DNA from: a virus
Virus record (IMG/VR): IMGVR_UViG_3300046370_000051
Location: 1-23,224 of that record
DNA: 23,224 nt
Strand: one strand, 5' to 3'
The notes beneath the pieces are model-generated. The model searched no databases and had not been told where the DNA came from. It saw only the letters and a program-made list of their open reading frames with translations. Numbering within the stretch: position 1 is the first letter of the stretch; each line of letters opens with the position of its first letter. Below are positions 13,789 through 22,288 of this stretch, piece after piece. Position numbers and translations under genes: made by a program.

Positions 13789-16110
13789 TTATCTTTTGTA
13801 AGTTTTTAATAGACTTGTTTGTGCCTCTTGAAACAGACGTAAACTAGAAGTATCGAAAACACCAAAGTTCTGTATCTCCTCCCAAACATCCTCTTCATAT
13901 TGTGTTAAATCTAACCGTTGTTCTATCTTATAAATAACTGGACCCCACTCATCTTCAATGATCCTAGTCAATTCCTCACTATCCCTAACAAGTCTTACAT
14001 CGTCGTATTTTAAGTTAGCTTGTTTTAAATACTTAGCGTTATCTGCATTGTATTCAGGAAAACCGTTTTCAAACAAAAGTCCACCTAATATTTTCTGATG
14101 CCTGACTGTTTTACTTCTTGCTCCTGTTTGTCTGCTTTTATTGTACGCTTCTTCTATATCAATCTTAATTTGATCGCCTGTTGCTTGTTGCGGTATCAAG
14201 GACGGATATTCAATTTCATCTTTAAATAAACCAAATATACCACTATCTACTTTCTCTCTTTCTTCTTCCTTAAGTTCTTCAAACTCTTTTTTCGTAAATT
14301 CAGATATAGGTGTTATTTTAGTAAGTCTTTTTGATGCTACTTCTACTATTTCTGAAAACAACTCTTTATCTTTCTTAGTCTCTTCAGTTATAAAAGCGTT
14401 TACAGCGTTCACCTGCTCCTGCCCACTCACACCTTCTTCAGCTAAATCATTAACATATTTAAGTGCTTTGTTTCGAATGACACGTGCTGATTGATTGCTA
14501 TAACTATCTAAAAATCTACTACCTAACTTATCTTGCTGACTTCTTGATAAACTTTCAACAACAGGCGTTAATTGGTTTTTAAGATCAATATCTAATTTCT
14601 TATATGATTCTAAATCCCTAATGTAATTACCTGCGTTTAGTTTATTAGATAAAGCTGTTAACTCAGGGTGCGAAGGGATTCCGGGATTATTTGCTCTAAA
14701 AGTTTTTTCAGTAAACGGACGACCTTCTGCACCTTCTTGTTCTTGTTGTTCTTGAAACTGCTCTAGTACTTCTCGCCTGACCTTAGGATCAGCCATGTTG
14801 ACAGTAGGTGCGAAAACCCCTTCAGTATTTTTCAGTGACAAACCTAAACTGTTAAAGTTACGCTCCATCAAAGGTCTACCGTCGTCAGGGTTACTTAAAC
14901 CTAAGCGATACATTGCCGACATAAATGCCCTAGCTGGTAAATCTTTTTGACCGTATATTTCATTCTCTAACACAGCTTGTAACTGAGCTTCCTGTGCTTG
15001 TCTAGCTTGCTCGGTCTCACCGTCCACTGGTGCTATGTAACGCAACGCATTAAGAATAGCTTGTCTTTCAAAATCTTCTAGCTCATCTATGCTTGCTGTG
15101 CCTTCTATGAATTTAAACGCTATACCAGCAGCTCCTTTAAACTCTTTATCAATAGACTCTTGATCTGAAGATGCTAAAGAAAACAACTTACTGTTAACAG
15201 ATTCTCTTATTTGAGTTAAAGCACGTTGTGATTCTGTCGTATTAAATATTTCAACGTTATTTACTTTTAACCTATCAATGCTTTGCAGTAAACGATCAGC
15301 ATCAGTATAACGTCTGTCAGCGTACAACCTTCTAGCTTGTTGATTTACGGCTTGCACTAACAACGCTGTTCTTTGTTTCTTTTGTAATTGAGGTAAGTCA
15401 CCAGCCAAAGCTTCGTCGTATCCTTTAATCACTTCCTGTAGGTCAGATGTATTAACAACACGATCCCCGCTAAACAGGGCGTTAAAACTTATACCCATCT
15501 CTGCTATCTTTTCGTCAGCTATAAAAGCGTCTCTAGCCTCTTCATACTTCAGTGCTAGTTCGTTCTTATATGGTGTTGTTACTGTACTCCAAAGTGCTTT
15601 ACCTGCTGTACTGTTAGCTACACCCTCTCCTACTTGTCCTACTAAATTATCCCACTCAGCTGTCAACGTATCGTCCAACGCTTGACCAAAGTCTGCTTGT
15701 GTCTTATATGTCTCAGCGTTTACTAAGTCTTGTGCTTTGAGATTAAGACTAGGAAGCATCGTATTATTAATGTGTCGTTTTAACAACGCATCACGATACG
15801 CTCTATCTCTGTTAGTAGTAGCTAATACACTGAATCCGTCTACATCTTTCTGCTTCTTTAACTCAGCTATAACATTCTGTTCTTCTACGAGTGCAGCTCT
15901 CTCAACACCTATCTTCTCTTGTACTTGTTGTAACTGTCCGTACTGCTGTAAGATCGGATTAACTTGTCCTAACGCATCCGCTAGGTCCATCAACTTGTTA
16001 CGTCCTGCTTGTTGAACCTGTACAGCGTACTGTCCTCCCCGTTGAATGGTAGGTGATATACCGGGGACTGCTCCCCCTAATCCTTGTACTTGTACTCGTT
16101 CTCTAGCCAT
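13789..16110 (-). CDS. Internal virion protein (T7 gene 15 position)
   Basis: A 773-residue protein, close to T7 gp15 (747 residues), located between the gene 14-like and gene 16-like genes as in T7. In T7, gp15 forms a ring in the internal core and, after ejection, part of the periplasmic tunnel. The N-terminus (QGLGGAVPGISPTIQRGGQY) is low in complexity, followed by mostly helical, Gln/Glu-rich sequence (QVNPILQQYGQLQQVQEKIG, VEEQNVIAELKKQK) throughout, which fits the helical core proteins. No enzyme motif and no membrane segment are seen. It ends immediately before the ATG of the next gene. The leader has no ribosome site. The call is by order, length and composition, not by a sequence signature. 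Confidence 0.8.
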   Translation of the reverse strand: MARERVQVQGLGGAVPGISPTIQRGGQYAVQVQQAGRNKLMDLADALGQVNPILQQYGQLQQVQEKIGVERAALVEEQNVIAELKKQKDVDGFSVLATTNRDRAYRDALLKRHINNTMLPSLNLKAQDLVNAETYKTQADFGQALDDTLTAEWDNLVGQVGEGVANSTAGKALWSTVTTPYKNELALKYEEARDAFIADEKIAEMGISFNALFSGDRVVNTSDLQEVIKGYDEALAGDLPQLQKKQRTALLVQAVNQQARRLYADRRYTDADRLLQSIDRLKVNNVEIFNTTESQRALTQIRESVNSKLFSLASSDQESIDKEFKGAAGIAFKFIEGTASIDELEDFERQAILNALRYIAPVDGETEQARQAQEAQLQAVLENEIYGQKDLPARAFMSAMYRLGLSNPDDGRPLMERNFNSLGLSLKNTEGVFAPTVNMADPKVRREVLEQFQEQQEQEGAEGRPFTEKTFRANNPGIPSHPELTALSNKLNAGNYIRDLESYKKLDIDLKNQLTPVVESLSRSQQDKLGSRFLDSYSNQSARVIRNKALKYVNDLAEEGVSGQEQVNAVNAFITEETKKDKELFSEIVEVASKRLTKITPISEFTKKEFEELKEEEREKVDSGIFGLFKDEIEYPSLIPQQATGDQIKIDIEEAYNKSRQTGARSKTVRHQKILGGLLFENGFPEYNADNAKYLKQANLKYDDVRLVRDSEELTRIIEDEWGPVIYKIEQRLDLTQYEEDVWEEIQNFGVFDTSSLRLFQEAQTSLLKTYKR

Positions 16111-16112
16111 AG

Positions 16113-16670
16113 TTATGAAACTTGTGTGTTAGGAGTCTTCATCCTGCTCTGTATATCTAAACCTGCTGAGTATCCGCTAAGACCCCCACTAATCGCTTGC
16201 AATCCAGCAGTCAAAGCACTAGGTCTGTTGATAGGTTGATTAATACCGATCTGACGTTGAGTCGTAGCAAACCCTGCTTGTTCAAGACCCATGCCCGTTG
16301 CTACTCCACCTAACTCTTGCTGTCTTAAAAGTGCTGATCTGTATGCTCCCTCTTGTCGTGTGTAGTCATCCATCAACGCTTGTACACTAGCTCCTGCTAC
16401 ACCTGCTTCTCCAGCAGATACTCTAGCTCTAGCGAGTGCAGCTTGTGACTTCTGACTAACTTGTTCCAACTCACGACCCACAGCTTCTTGCTCCTGTGCT
16501 TGACGCATACGCATGGAAGTTTGTTCTTGTAAAAATCTTTGTCTCTCAGCTGCTGACGCTTGTGCTTGGTACGCTGCTTGTTGTTTAGCTTGTCTTCTCG
16601 CTCCTGCAAATTGAGCACCGACCGCTGCTACTTGAACGGCTGCTGCTATTACTGGTAATGGTACACACAT
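16113..16670 (-). CDS. Internal virion protein (T7 gene 14 position)
   Basis: A 185-residue protein, near T7 gp14 (196 residues). I chose the ATG at 16670 (MCVPLPVIAAAVQVAAVGAQ) since it follows GGAAGTAAGA and lies two bases after the preceding stop; an earlier in-frame start at 16718 would run into that gene. Residues 7-24 are a hydrophobic Ala/Val segment that could insert into membrane; residues 30-100 are a Gln/Arg/Ala-rich helix (RRQAKQQAAYQAQASAAERQ), and a Gly/Ala-rich end follows. In T7, gp14 forms the outer-membrane part of the ejection channel. The Gln-rich helix after a hydrophobic start is typical of gp14-like proteins. Confidence 0.8.
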   Translation of the reverse strand: MCVPLPVIAAAVQVAAVGAQFAGARRQAKQQAAYQAQASAAERQRFLQEQTSMRMRQAQEQEAVGRELEQVSQKSQAALARARVSAGEAGVAGASVQALMDDYTRQEGAYRSALLRQQELGGVATGMGLEQAGFATTQRQIGINQPINRPSALTAGLQAISGGLSGYSAGLDIQSRMKTPNTQVS

Positions 16671-16672
16671 TC

Positions 16673-17110
16673 TTACTTCCTCTCTAATATAAATGACATA
16701 TACCCGTCGTACTGGCAATCGCTAAACTCAGCACCCAACCATTGCAACCACCTGTAACTCAACGTGTTAGTCTTCATTACCATGTTTGTTAGATAGTCAA
16801 AACCTATCATCATTTCGTCCACCCACTTCTGTGAGTTCTGTATAAAGTACTTCTTAGCCGTAGCTAGTCGTCGTGTTCCTAACAACCAAACAACACCAAT
16901 GTTCTCACTAGGACTAACACCAAAGCTACAATACAAACCGTCGTTACCTCTCAGTGAATATACTTTACTGCTTGTTTGAAACGACAGGTTAACTGCGTCC
17001 TTTGGGTGATGCATAAGACCGATACACTCCATCATGTCCTCTTCCCTCATGTCGTCGTACAACTCAAAGGCATCCATGTCAGGCTGTGCTTGTTCCACTC
17101 TAAGACCCAT
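16673..17110 (-). CDS. T7 gene 13-like protein (acetyltransferase-like fold)
   Basis: A 145-residue protein; T7 gp13 has 138 residues and the same neighbours. The C-terminal region, KTNTLSYRWLQWLGAEFSDC, corresponds to the T7 gp13 segment GNTSHIRFLKTIGAVF, and the YCSFGVSPSENIGVVWLLGT block matches the strand pattern of GNAT-like folds. T7 gp13 is needed for normal virion assembly although its activity is unknown; here no acetyl-CoA P-loop (Q/RxxGxG/A) is clearly complete. The start at 17110 is chosen because of GGAGCAGAAGAT just upstream; it gives an 11-base overlap with the tail tube B gene instead of 44. The homology is moderately strong. Confidence 0.8.
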   Translation of the reverse strand: MGLRVEQAQPDMDAFELYDDMREEDMMECIGLMHHPKDAVNLSFQTSSKVYSLRGNDGLYCSFGVSPSENIGVVWLLGTRRLATAKKYFIQNSQKWVDEMMIGFDYLTNMVMKTNTLSYRWLQWLGAEFSDCQYDGYMSFILERK

Positions 17111-20100
17111 ATCTTCTGCTCCTCGGTATAAACATAGATTCAAACTCAGCAGCTAACAGCTTGACTGGCAAGGCAGAACTGCTCTTTACTTCAATTGTTA
17201 CCTCGTTTGGTTGTGCTTGTACGGCAAATCTAAAGTGTCCGTCCTGTGGTATAAATTCATTCAATGCTAGATTGGCTCCTACGATGTCAGGGTTAAATGC
17301 ATAGCTGTATGTATCCCTGTACTTAGGTGTTACTTCAACAGTAAAGTGTCCAGTGTCTGCATAGTTAACACTACCACTACGTATTGTTTGATAGGTGTAA
17401 TCAGATGCAGATCGTCCTCCCCGTTCCGTTGGTTGCTTCAATGTCTGCTCGGAGAACCTGTACAACATATTGTACGGCTTACCTATAAAGAAGTATTCGT
17501 CGTTGTTGTAGAAGTTACCACTAGACCACGCAGGAGCAGTCGATACATCTGTAGTGGTTTGCCATTTAGAACTTGTATCCGGTGACTCAGTTGATGATGC
17601 AGTATGTGTTTCTATACATTTATACAAGCTACCACCAAGACTAACGTAACTAGCTAAATAACCGTTAACATCTATTGTGGTTGAATCAACTGTGGTAATA
17701 GCTCGTTGTGTTCCTATCTTAGTAAATAGATTAACACCATCACCTAAGCTTACGCTGTACGGTATGTTACTGATGCGTGTCTTCTTAGTCGTAGGATTAT
17801 ACAACGATACTTCAACATCACTGCCCTCCACCCTTGAATCCAAGTACAACGTATAATCCAACCCGCTATCTTTCAATCCGTCCTCTAACGTCAACGATTC
17901 AAGATGTAGTCCTTCTGTGTCAGATGTAAGCATAAACAACTTACTGTCTATAAAGTCACAACCAATGATGTCACGATCAAACGTAAACTTCATCCATGAA
18001 CTCTGTATCTTTTCTTTGTTACTCCAAAAGTACTTATAAACGAACAACGTCTTTAGATCGTCGTCTGTTGTTATAACAAGTGTATTCTCAGCAGGACTAC
18101 CAACGATACGTGTAGCTTTCTTATTGATGTACTTAGGTATCTGTTGAGTTATCTCTTCAGCGTTAAACGTCTCCGTGTTGTTATCAACAAAGTATTCGTA
18201 CACACCCTCGTAATCGTTCCGTTGAAATGTGAAGTATATATAATTACCCACGGCTAACGGATTGATACTGTCTGATATATCGTACTCTGTAACAGGAGAT
18301 ATAGCTACCGTCTTAGGACTTAGTATGTCAGATCCTCGTAATACAAACTGTGACTGCTTACTGAATAACATCAGCTTCTCTTGAAACGGTATAGCGTGTT
18401 GTAGTTGTGCTACTTTTGTGTGACTGAGTCCTACGTCTATCGGAGCACTGTCTAACAGCTGCTGGGTAGTAGTCCTGAAGAAGTTAAAGTATGCATCTGC
18501 TTCACTAAATATAACAGCGTTGTTCGTCAGGAATCCTAAACGGTTCTTAAAGAAGAATACATCGTTGATAGTCTGTCCAACAAACGACGGGAATGGATTG
18601 GTAAAGTCGTCACCTGCTTGTCGTGATACGTAACCTGCTAAACCGTTATTGTATCTCTTATCAACTTCCCAATCAGGTGCTGCTGTAAACTTAGTAGTAG
18701 GTATCCAATACTCTTCCCAGTCCGATCCTGTTCCGGGTTCTGTAGCAGCAGTTGAAACGTGTTCTTCTACTAAGTTATATATCGTACCGTTATTTTCTAC
18801 TGTCCCTACCAATTCGTTGGGAGTCTGTACTAAAAATTTATTAACACTACCATCCCCGTTGAACTTAGGCACAATAGTGATAGGCATCGTTTTGTTATTT
18901 AAAGTGGTGTCTATTCCTTCTAGTTCAGCAGATGCTCGTATATCAGTCCCCCAACCTACTGTCTCTATCCAACTACCTTCTCCGTAGTCTTCTTTATCTT
19001 TTGTCTCGAAACGAACGTAGTAATCGTCTTGGTTTATATCTGCATCACCACGCACCTTAACGCGAAACTTGTTAAAGCACCGCTTAGGTAAGTCCACGAT
19101 ACTGTCTACTTCTTTGTACGCAACCCCTAAACCTTGATTAGCTAGACCATCTTCCGTCCTGATTGTGAAGTCTTGGTCTCCCTCTATCTTAATAACAGCT
19201 CCTTCTCTTGTTATCGTATAATTAGTAGCTAAGAAACTGTTGGTGAATGTCGGCATAGTGCCGTGAGACCCTGAAGTAGTGAAGTTACTCTTATAAGATT
19301 CAGTATACGACACTCCTTTATTACGAGCACGAGCTGGCCATTGATAATGATAGAATACTAAATGCCTTGTTATCGTCAGCTTTAAAGTGTCGTTCGCTAA
19401 AGCGTTGTCATAACCTGTTCCGTGATGTGTTAACTCACTGGAGCTAACAATTCCGTTCTTAAATATTACAGTACCCTTAGCACCAAATCCTATTTGATCT
19501 GTGTGTGCGTTAGTAGCGTACTGATCTATAGAAAACTCATACTGAACATTAACATATCCTTCTTTATAAGCGGGTAACTCTGTTCTTCCGCTGTCGTATT
19601 CCCAAGGTGTAGCACCTCCGGGACTAGTTAACAAGGCTTCGCTTATACGTTTATCAGATGATAGATACGTGTTTAAAATTTGTTCTAAATGATCTGCTAT
19701 GTATTCAGTGTCTGCGTGTACGCCGTCAGAACTACCAGCACTTTCATATGTATGACCCGGAATAAAACTCGAATTTGGTATATGAGGGAGAGCTGCATGA
19801 GTTGATTCAATTACTTTACCATCTAAAATTATATCGTATCTCTTCTCGTAATCACCTAGCTTAACAAACACTAACGCTTCGTACTTACCTTCGTCGTTTA
19901 CTATTGTCTTACTCTTTAGATCAGGAGAATTACTTATTTCAATCTGCTTACTCTTATTAACAAGAAACGTATAGTCAGCTACTGTCAGTGCTCGTAGTTC
20001 CTGTGCAGGATTTGTTATACCACTCAAGTAAGACTGAGCAATAGAAGTAGTAACAACAGGAATAGAAGTACCAAGCGATAGGTTAAACGCACTGACGCTA

Positions 20101-20348
20101 CCACCCACTGATACATTGATAACGTACTTGTTCGTCTCGTCCCGCTTAACAAAGTGAGTGAATAGATTGGATGGTTGACTGCTATCTACATTCTTAACGT
20201 AGCTTGTGTGTGGTCGTTTTACCAACCCTTCAACAACAGTAGCCCAAGCGTTTATCTGTTCGTCACACTGACCGGGATACCGTAAGTTATCTGGTTGTTG
20301 TGATACGCCCTGAGCTAGGTTAGGTACGCTGTTAACTAATAACGGCAT
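17100..20348 (-). CDS. Tail tubular protein B (nozzle), T7 gene 12-like, enlarged
   Basis: A 1082-residue tail nozzle protein. The N-terminus, PNLAQGVSQQPDNLRYPGQC followed by INAWATVVEGLVKRP, matches T7 gp12 (NLKGGISQQPDILRYPDQ, VNGWSSETEGLQKRP). The core (DVFFFKNRLGFLTNNAVIFS, FNFFRTTTQQLLDSAPIDVG, PFQEKLMLFSKQSQFVL) is the conserved beta-propeller part. T7 gp12 has 794 residues; part of the surplus can be traced to two inserts, about residues 515-560 (NNGTIYNLVEEHVSTAATEP) and 897-940 (LGGSLYKCIETHTASSTESP), with the look of small carbohydrate-binding modules. The start ATG overlaps the stop of tail tube A by one base (TAATG), so translation is coupled. Confidence 0.95.
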   Translation of the reverse strand: MPLLVNSVPNLAQGVSQQPDNLRYPGQCDEQINAWATVVEGLVKRPHTSYVKNVDSSQPSNLFTHFVKRDETNKYVINVSVGGSVSAFNLSLGTSIPVVTTSIAQSYLSGITNPAQELRALTVADYTFLVNKSKQIEISNSPDLKSKTIVNDEGKYEALVFVKLGDYEKRYDIILDGKVIESTHAALPHIPNSSFIPGHTYESAGSSDGVHADTEYIADHLEQILNTYLSSDKRISEALLTSPGGATPWEYDSGRTELPAYKEGYVNVQYEFSIDQYATNAHTDQIGFGAKGTVIFKNGIVSSSELTHHGTGYDNALANDTLKLTITRHLVFYHYQWPARARNKGVSYTESYKSNFTTSGSHGTMPTFTNSFLATNYTITREGAVIKIEGDQDFTIRTEDGLANQGLGVAYKEVDSIVDLPKRCFNKFRVKVRGDADINQDDYYVRFETKDKEDYGEGSWIETVGWGTDIRASAELEGIDTTLNNKTMPITIVPKFNGDGSVNKFLVQTPNELVGTVENNGTIYNLVEEHVSTAATEPGTGSDWEEYWIPTTKFTAAPDWEVDKRYNNGLAGYVSRQAGDDFTNPFPSFVGQTINDVFFFKNRLGFLTNNAVIFSEADAYFNFFRTTTQQLLDSAPIDVGLSHTKVAQLQHAIPFQEKLMLFSKQSQFVLRGSDILSPKTVAISPVTEYDISDSINPLAVGNYIYFTFQRNDYEGVYEYFVDNNTETFNAEEITQQIPKYINKKATRIVGSPAENTLVITTDDDLKTLFVYKYFWSNKEKIQSSWMKFTFDRDIIGCDFIDSKLFMLTSDTEGLHLESLTLEDGLKDSGLDYTLYLDSRVEGSDVEVSLYNPTTKKTRISNIPYSVSLGDGVNLFTKIGTQRAITTVDSTTIDVNGYLASYVSLGGSLYKCIETHTASSTESPDTSSKWQTTTDVSTAPAWSSGNFYNNDEYFFIGKPYNMLYRFSEQTLKQPTERGGRSASDYTYQTIRSGSVNYADTGHFTVEVTPKYRDTYSYAFNPDIVGANLALNEFIPQDGHFRFAVQAQPNEVTIEVKSSSALPVKLLAAEFESMFIPRSRRYGS

Positions 20349-20926
20349 TATCTGTCAAGCACTCGTAACACGCTGTAGTGATCAAAGATCGTTCTATCTG
20401 CTGCTTCAGAGTCTGCATCAATAGCACGTGCTTTCGCTTCTATCTCATCACGTGTCGCAAACCCTTCTATCTCACGACTACCTAAGAAACGATTAGCGAA
20501 GATACGGGCTGCTTTAACGGTGATGTAATGTCGAAACTGTTCAGGTAATTCCTCAAAGGGTAAGTCAAAAGTAAGAGAGGCTTTAACCTCCTTAGCCCAT
20601 ACATCCGTGTGATTCTTTCTATCGTATAGTTTAAGTCCACGTTGTACTGGGTCGTTGTCTGTATAAATTTCTGGATCAAGATCAATACGTAATGTGTTGT
20701 TAGGAAGTATGATCTTGTTATCAAAAGTGTTAGGTCGGAGAGTGTATTCGTGCTCGGTGTTAAAATGCCAACCCTCAGACTGTACGGCTCTGCTTGTTTC
20801 GTCTAAGGTATTCTCTGCTTGAACAACAGTAACTGGTACGGCTGTTCCTCCTAGTGAGTTGACGGGTGCTTCTCCGATGACGCTAATCATCGTGTTTACT
20901 GCGTTAAGTTTTGTTGTCAGAGCCAT
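20348..20926 (-). CDS. Tail tubular protein A (T7 gene 11-like)
   Basis: A 192-residue protein, as long as T7 gp11 (196 residues). It forms the ring between portal and nozzle. The N-terminal half (LNAVNTMISVIGEAPVNSLG; SEGWHFNTEHEYTLRP) aligns with T7 gp11 (LSAVNDILASIGEPPVSTL; SRGWTFNIEEGITLLP), and the later LPEQFRHYITVKAARIFANR matches [20 protein letters not shown], followed by the acidic helix EIEAKARAIDADSE. It follows the capsid gene after a gap holding a terminator. There is no Shine-Dalgarno sequence: the bases before the ATG are the U-tract of that terminator. The assignment is very secure. Confidence 0.95.
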   Translation of the reverse strand: MALTTKLNAVNTMISVIGEAPVNSLGGTAVPVTVVQAENTLDETSRAVQSEGWHFNTEHEYTLRPNTFDNKIILPNNTLRIDLDPEIYTDNDPVQRGLKLYDRKNHTDVWAKEVKASLTFDLPFEELPEQFRHYITVKAARIFANRFLGSREIEGFATRDEIEAKARAIDADSEAADRTIFDHYSVLRVLDR

Positions 20927-20930
20927 AATA

Positions 20931-20984
20931 TAAAAATACTCGGTAGAAGGGAGCGGAACGAATCACAGACCTCCCAACACCGAG
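20931..20984 (-). terminator. Terminator downstream of the major capsid gene
   Basis: In leftward transcripts the outer stem CTCGGT/ACCGAG (20979-20984 with 20939-20944) and the inner stem GGGAG/CTCCC (20971-20975 with 20949-20953) form a two-part hairpin with a 17-base loop, followed by TATTTTTATA. It begins a few bases after the capsid stop (20992) and ends at the next gene's start. T7 has its partial late terminator at the same place, so this probably gives a high capsid:tail mRNA ratio. Confidence 0.75.
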
Positions 20985-20991
20985 AGAGTGG

Positions 20992-22053
20992 TTACTTCTG
21001 AAGTTCGATAGCACACTCAGGACGGAGAACTCCGTGACCCATAGCGTACTTCGCAACGAAAAGTGTACCTTGACGTTCGATTTGGTACTCAGATTCAGTA
21101 GCCAAGTCGAGCAGTTTAACAGTTCCAACAGCAGCAGAATGAGAAACAACACCAAGCGTGTTAGTAAAGTTTCCGTTATATCCTACTCCGCTTCCACCGA
21201 ACACGTCGTTAGCAGCTTCTCCGTCACCAGTAGAAACAGCAGACAAGTCAGTCGATGGGATGTGGTTGGATTTGTAGATTGTGATACCTGCGATTTGAGG
21301 GATCGATCCAGCAGCGATGCTTCCTACACCTCCGACGTCTTTATTGACAGCAGAAGTAGAGATAGCAAGCTGTCCAGCACCACCAGTGATTAACTTGTAG
21401 TACTCTTGTGGACGAAGAACGCAGAAACGACCGTCGCTAGGAACGTCATTTTCGTCGAGCTTCTGAGCAGCAGTGAAAAGAGCAGCTGTTAATTCTGCAC
21501 CAGTTGGATCAGTGTTATCAGTGTCGTCTTCTGAGTCACTTACGTCACCCATTGCATTAGCAGAAACATCAAGGATACCACCAGTCTTACCACCAGTTAC
21601 GGCAGCAGCAGAACGAGCAGCAGCGATGAATACTTTAGCAAGAGCAGTATCGAAACGAACAGCAAGAGCTTTACCCAACTCGTTAGCGTAGACGCTGCGG
21701 ATGTCGTAGTGGTTCTTTACGTCGTCGATGTTGCTTAAGAAAGTAGAAGCCAAAAGCATCTTGTCGATAGTGATGACTTTCTCAGCTTTCTTGATGTCGC
21801 TAAGGTAGCTGTTTCCAGCGTCAGCGATGTTTTCACCGGGTGTATGGTAAGCAGCAGAAGCGATTCCTGTTACAGGGAACTGAGCTGATTTACCGTTTTC
21901 GATTGTGCGAACAGTATGTAGTGCTTTAAAGATGTTGCTTTCCTCGAAGGTTTGCAGAATCTCTCCGCTAAACTTTTTAAGAAACAAAGCATCTGTATCA
22001 CCAGCACTATTAACTTGTCCAACACGTGAGGGGGATGTATCTCCATTAGCCAT
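20992..22053 (-). CDS. Major capsid protein (T7 gene 10-like)
   Basis: A 353-residue HK97-fold coat protein; T7 gp10A has 345 residues. Blocks shared with T7 include ALFLKKFSGEILQTFEESNI (T7: ALFLKVFGGEVLTAF), ENGKSAQFPVTGIASAAYHT (GKSAQFPVLGRTQAAY), EKVITIDKMLLAS, NHYDIRSVYANELGKALA, HSAAVGTVKLLDLATE and the end AKYAMGHGVLRPE (AKYAMGHGGLRPE). This gene and the repeat-rich fibre look richer in GC and Ala than the giant internal protein, as expected for a highly expressed gene. AAAGGAAAA eight bases before the ATG is a good ribosome site, unusual among the gap-preceded genes here. No slippery sequence and extension like T7 10B is visible after the stop. Confidence 0.97.
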   Translation of the reverse strand: MANGDTSPSRVGQVNSAGDTDALFLKKFSGEILQTFEESNIFKALHTVRTIENGKSAQFPVTGIASAAYHTPGENIADAGNSYLSDIKKAEKVITIDKMLLASTFLSNIDDVKNHYDIRSVYANELGKALAVRFDTALAKVFIAAARSAAAVTGGKTGGILDVSANAMGDVSDSEDDTDNTDPTGAELTAALFTAAQKLDENDVPSDGRFCVLRPQEYYKLITGGAGQLAISTSAVNKDVGGVGSIAAGSIPQIAGITIYKSNHIPSTDLSAVSTGDGEAANDVFGGSGVGYNGNFTNTLGVVSHSAAVGTVKLLDLATESEYQIERQGTLFVAKYAMGHGVLRPECAIELQK

Positions 22054-22098
22054 GATATATTTTCCTTTATGTTGTAGTTATTATAGTTGTAGTTATTA
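22054..22098 (-). promoter_or_regulatory. Capsid gene leader with tandem 13-bp repeat and ribosome site
   Basis: The leader carries TAATAACTACAAC twice (22086-22098 and 22071-22083), two bases apart, followed by AAAGGAAAATATATC and the ATG. The repeat is A/C-rich on the transcript and lacks self-complementarity, so it should be unstructured, which favours ribosome entry. It could also be part of a promoter or a protein-binding site; no known phage promoter consensus is recognised. Confidence 0.55.
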
Positions 22099-22174
22099 GT
22101 TGGTTTGACTCTTACTTCTTTCGTTCACAGGATTGTCTACCGCAGTAGGTCGAGGGACTAATTGTCGCAATCGT
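22096..22174 (-). other. Open +1 frame following the membrane microprotein stop
   Basis: Directly after the TAG of the 37-residue microprotein, the +1 frame stays open to a TAA at 22096-22098 and reads RRLRQLVPRPTAVDNPVNER then SKSQTN. It would extend the membrane segment by a basic, proline-containing tail, the expected cytoplasmic side. Loss of one T from the TTTT run just before the TAG joins the frames smoothly (NIFIYRRLRQ). It may be a relic, a programmed shift or a sequencing error. Confidence 0.4.
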
Positions 22175-22288
22175 CTATAAAATAAATATATTACCGATTA
22201 CAATAACAGCAATAAATACACCAATTGTCAACACTAGTGCTTTCTCACGTTTATCTAAGCCACGGTAAATCCTAAGAAGTCTTTTCAT
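22175..22288 (-). CDS. Membrane microprotein
   Basis: A 37-residue protein translated by hand from the ATG at 22288. Residues 1-16 are basic (MKRLLRIYRGLDKREK) and residues 17-37 (ALVLTIGVFIAVIVIGNIFI) form one strong transmembrane helix; the frame then ends at TAG. Its start overlaps the end of the lipoprotein gene by 17 bases and uses GGAG seven bases upstream, inside that gene, a clear coupled ribosome site, so the gene is very likely real. It could be a small holin/pinholin-like or regulatory membrane peptide acting with the lipoprotein, but nothing more specific can be said. The adjoining +1 frame may belong to the same protein. Confidence 0.7.
   Translation of the reverse strand: MKRLLRIYRGLDKREKALVLTIGVFIAVIVIGNIFIL

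Noticed and set aside
18649-18987. 112-residue plus-strand open frame
   Set aside because: Antisense to the conserved tail nozzle gene; its composition is a mirror of that gene.
21034-21393. 119-residue plus-strand open frame
   Set aside because: Antisense to the major capsid gene; Ser/Arg-rich product expected from antisense of the capsid codons.
22130-22165. Possible small hairpin or promoter before the capsid gene (CTAC...GTAG)
   Set aside because: Only a 4-bp stem, no U-tract, and no match to a phage promoter I recognise.
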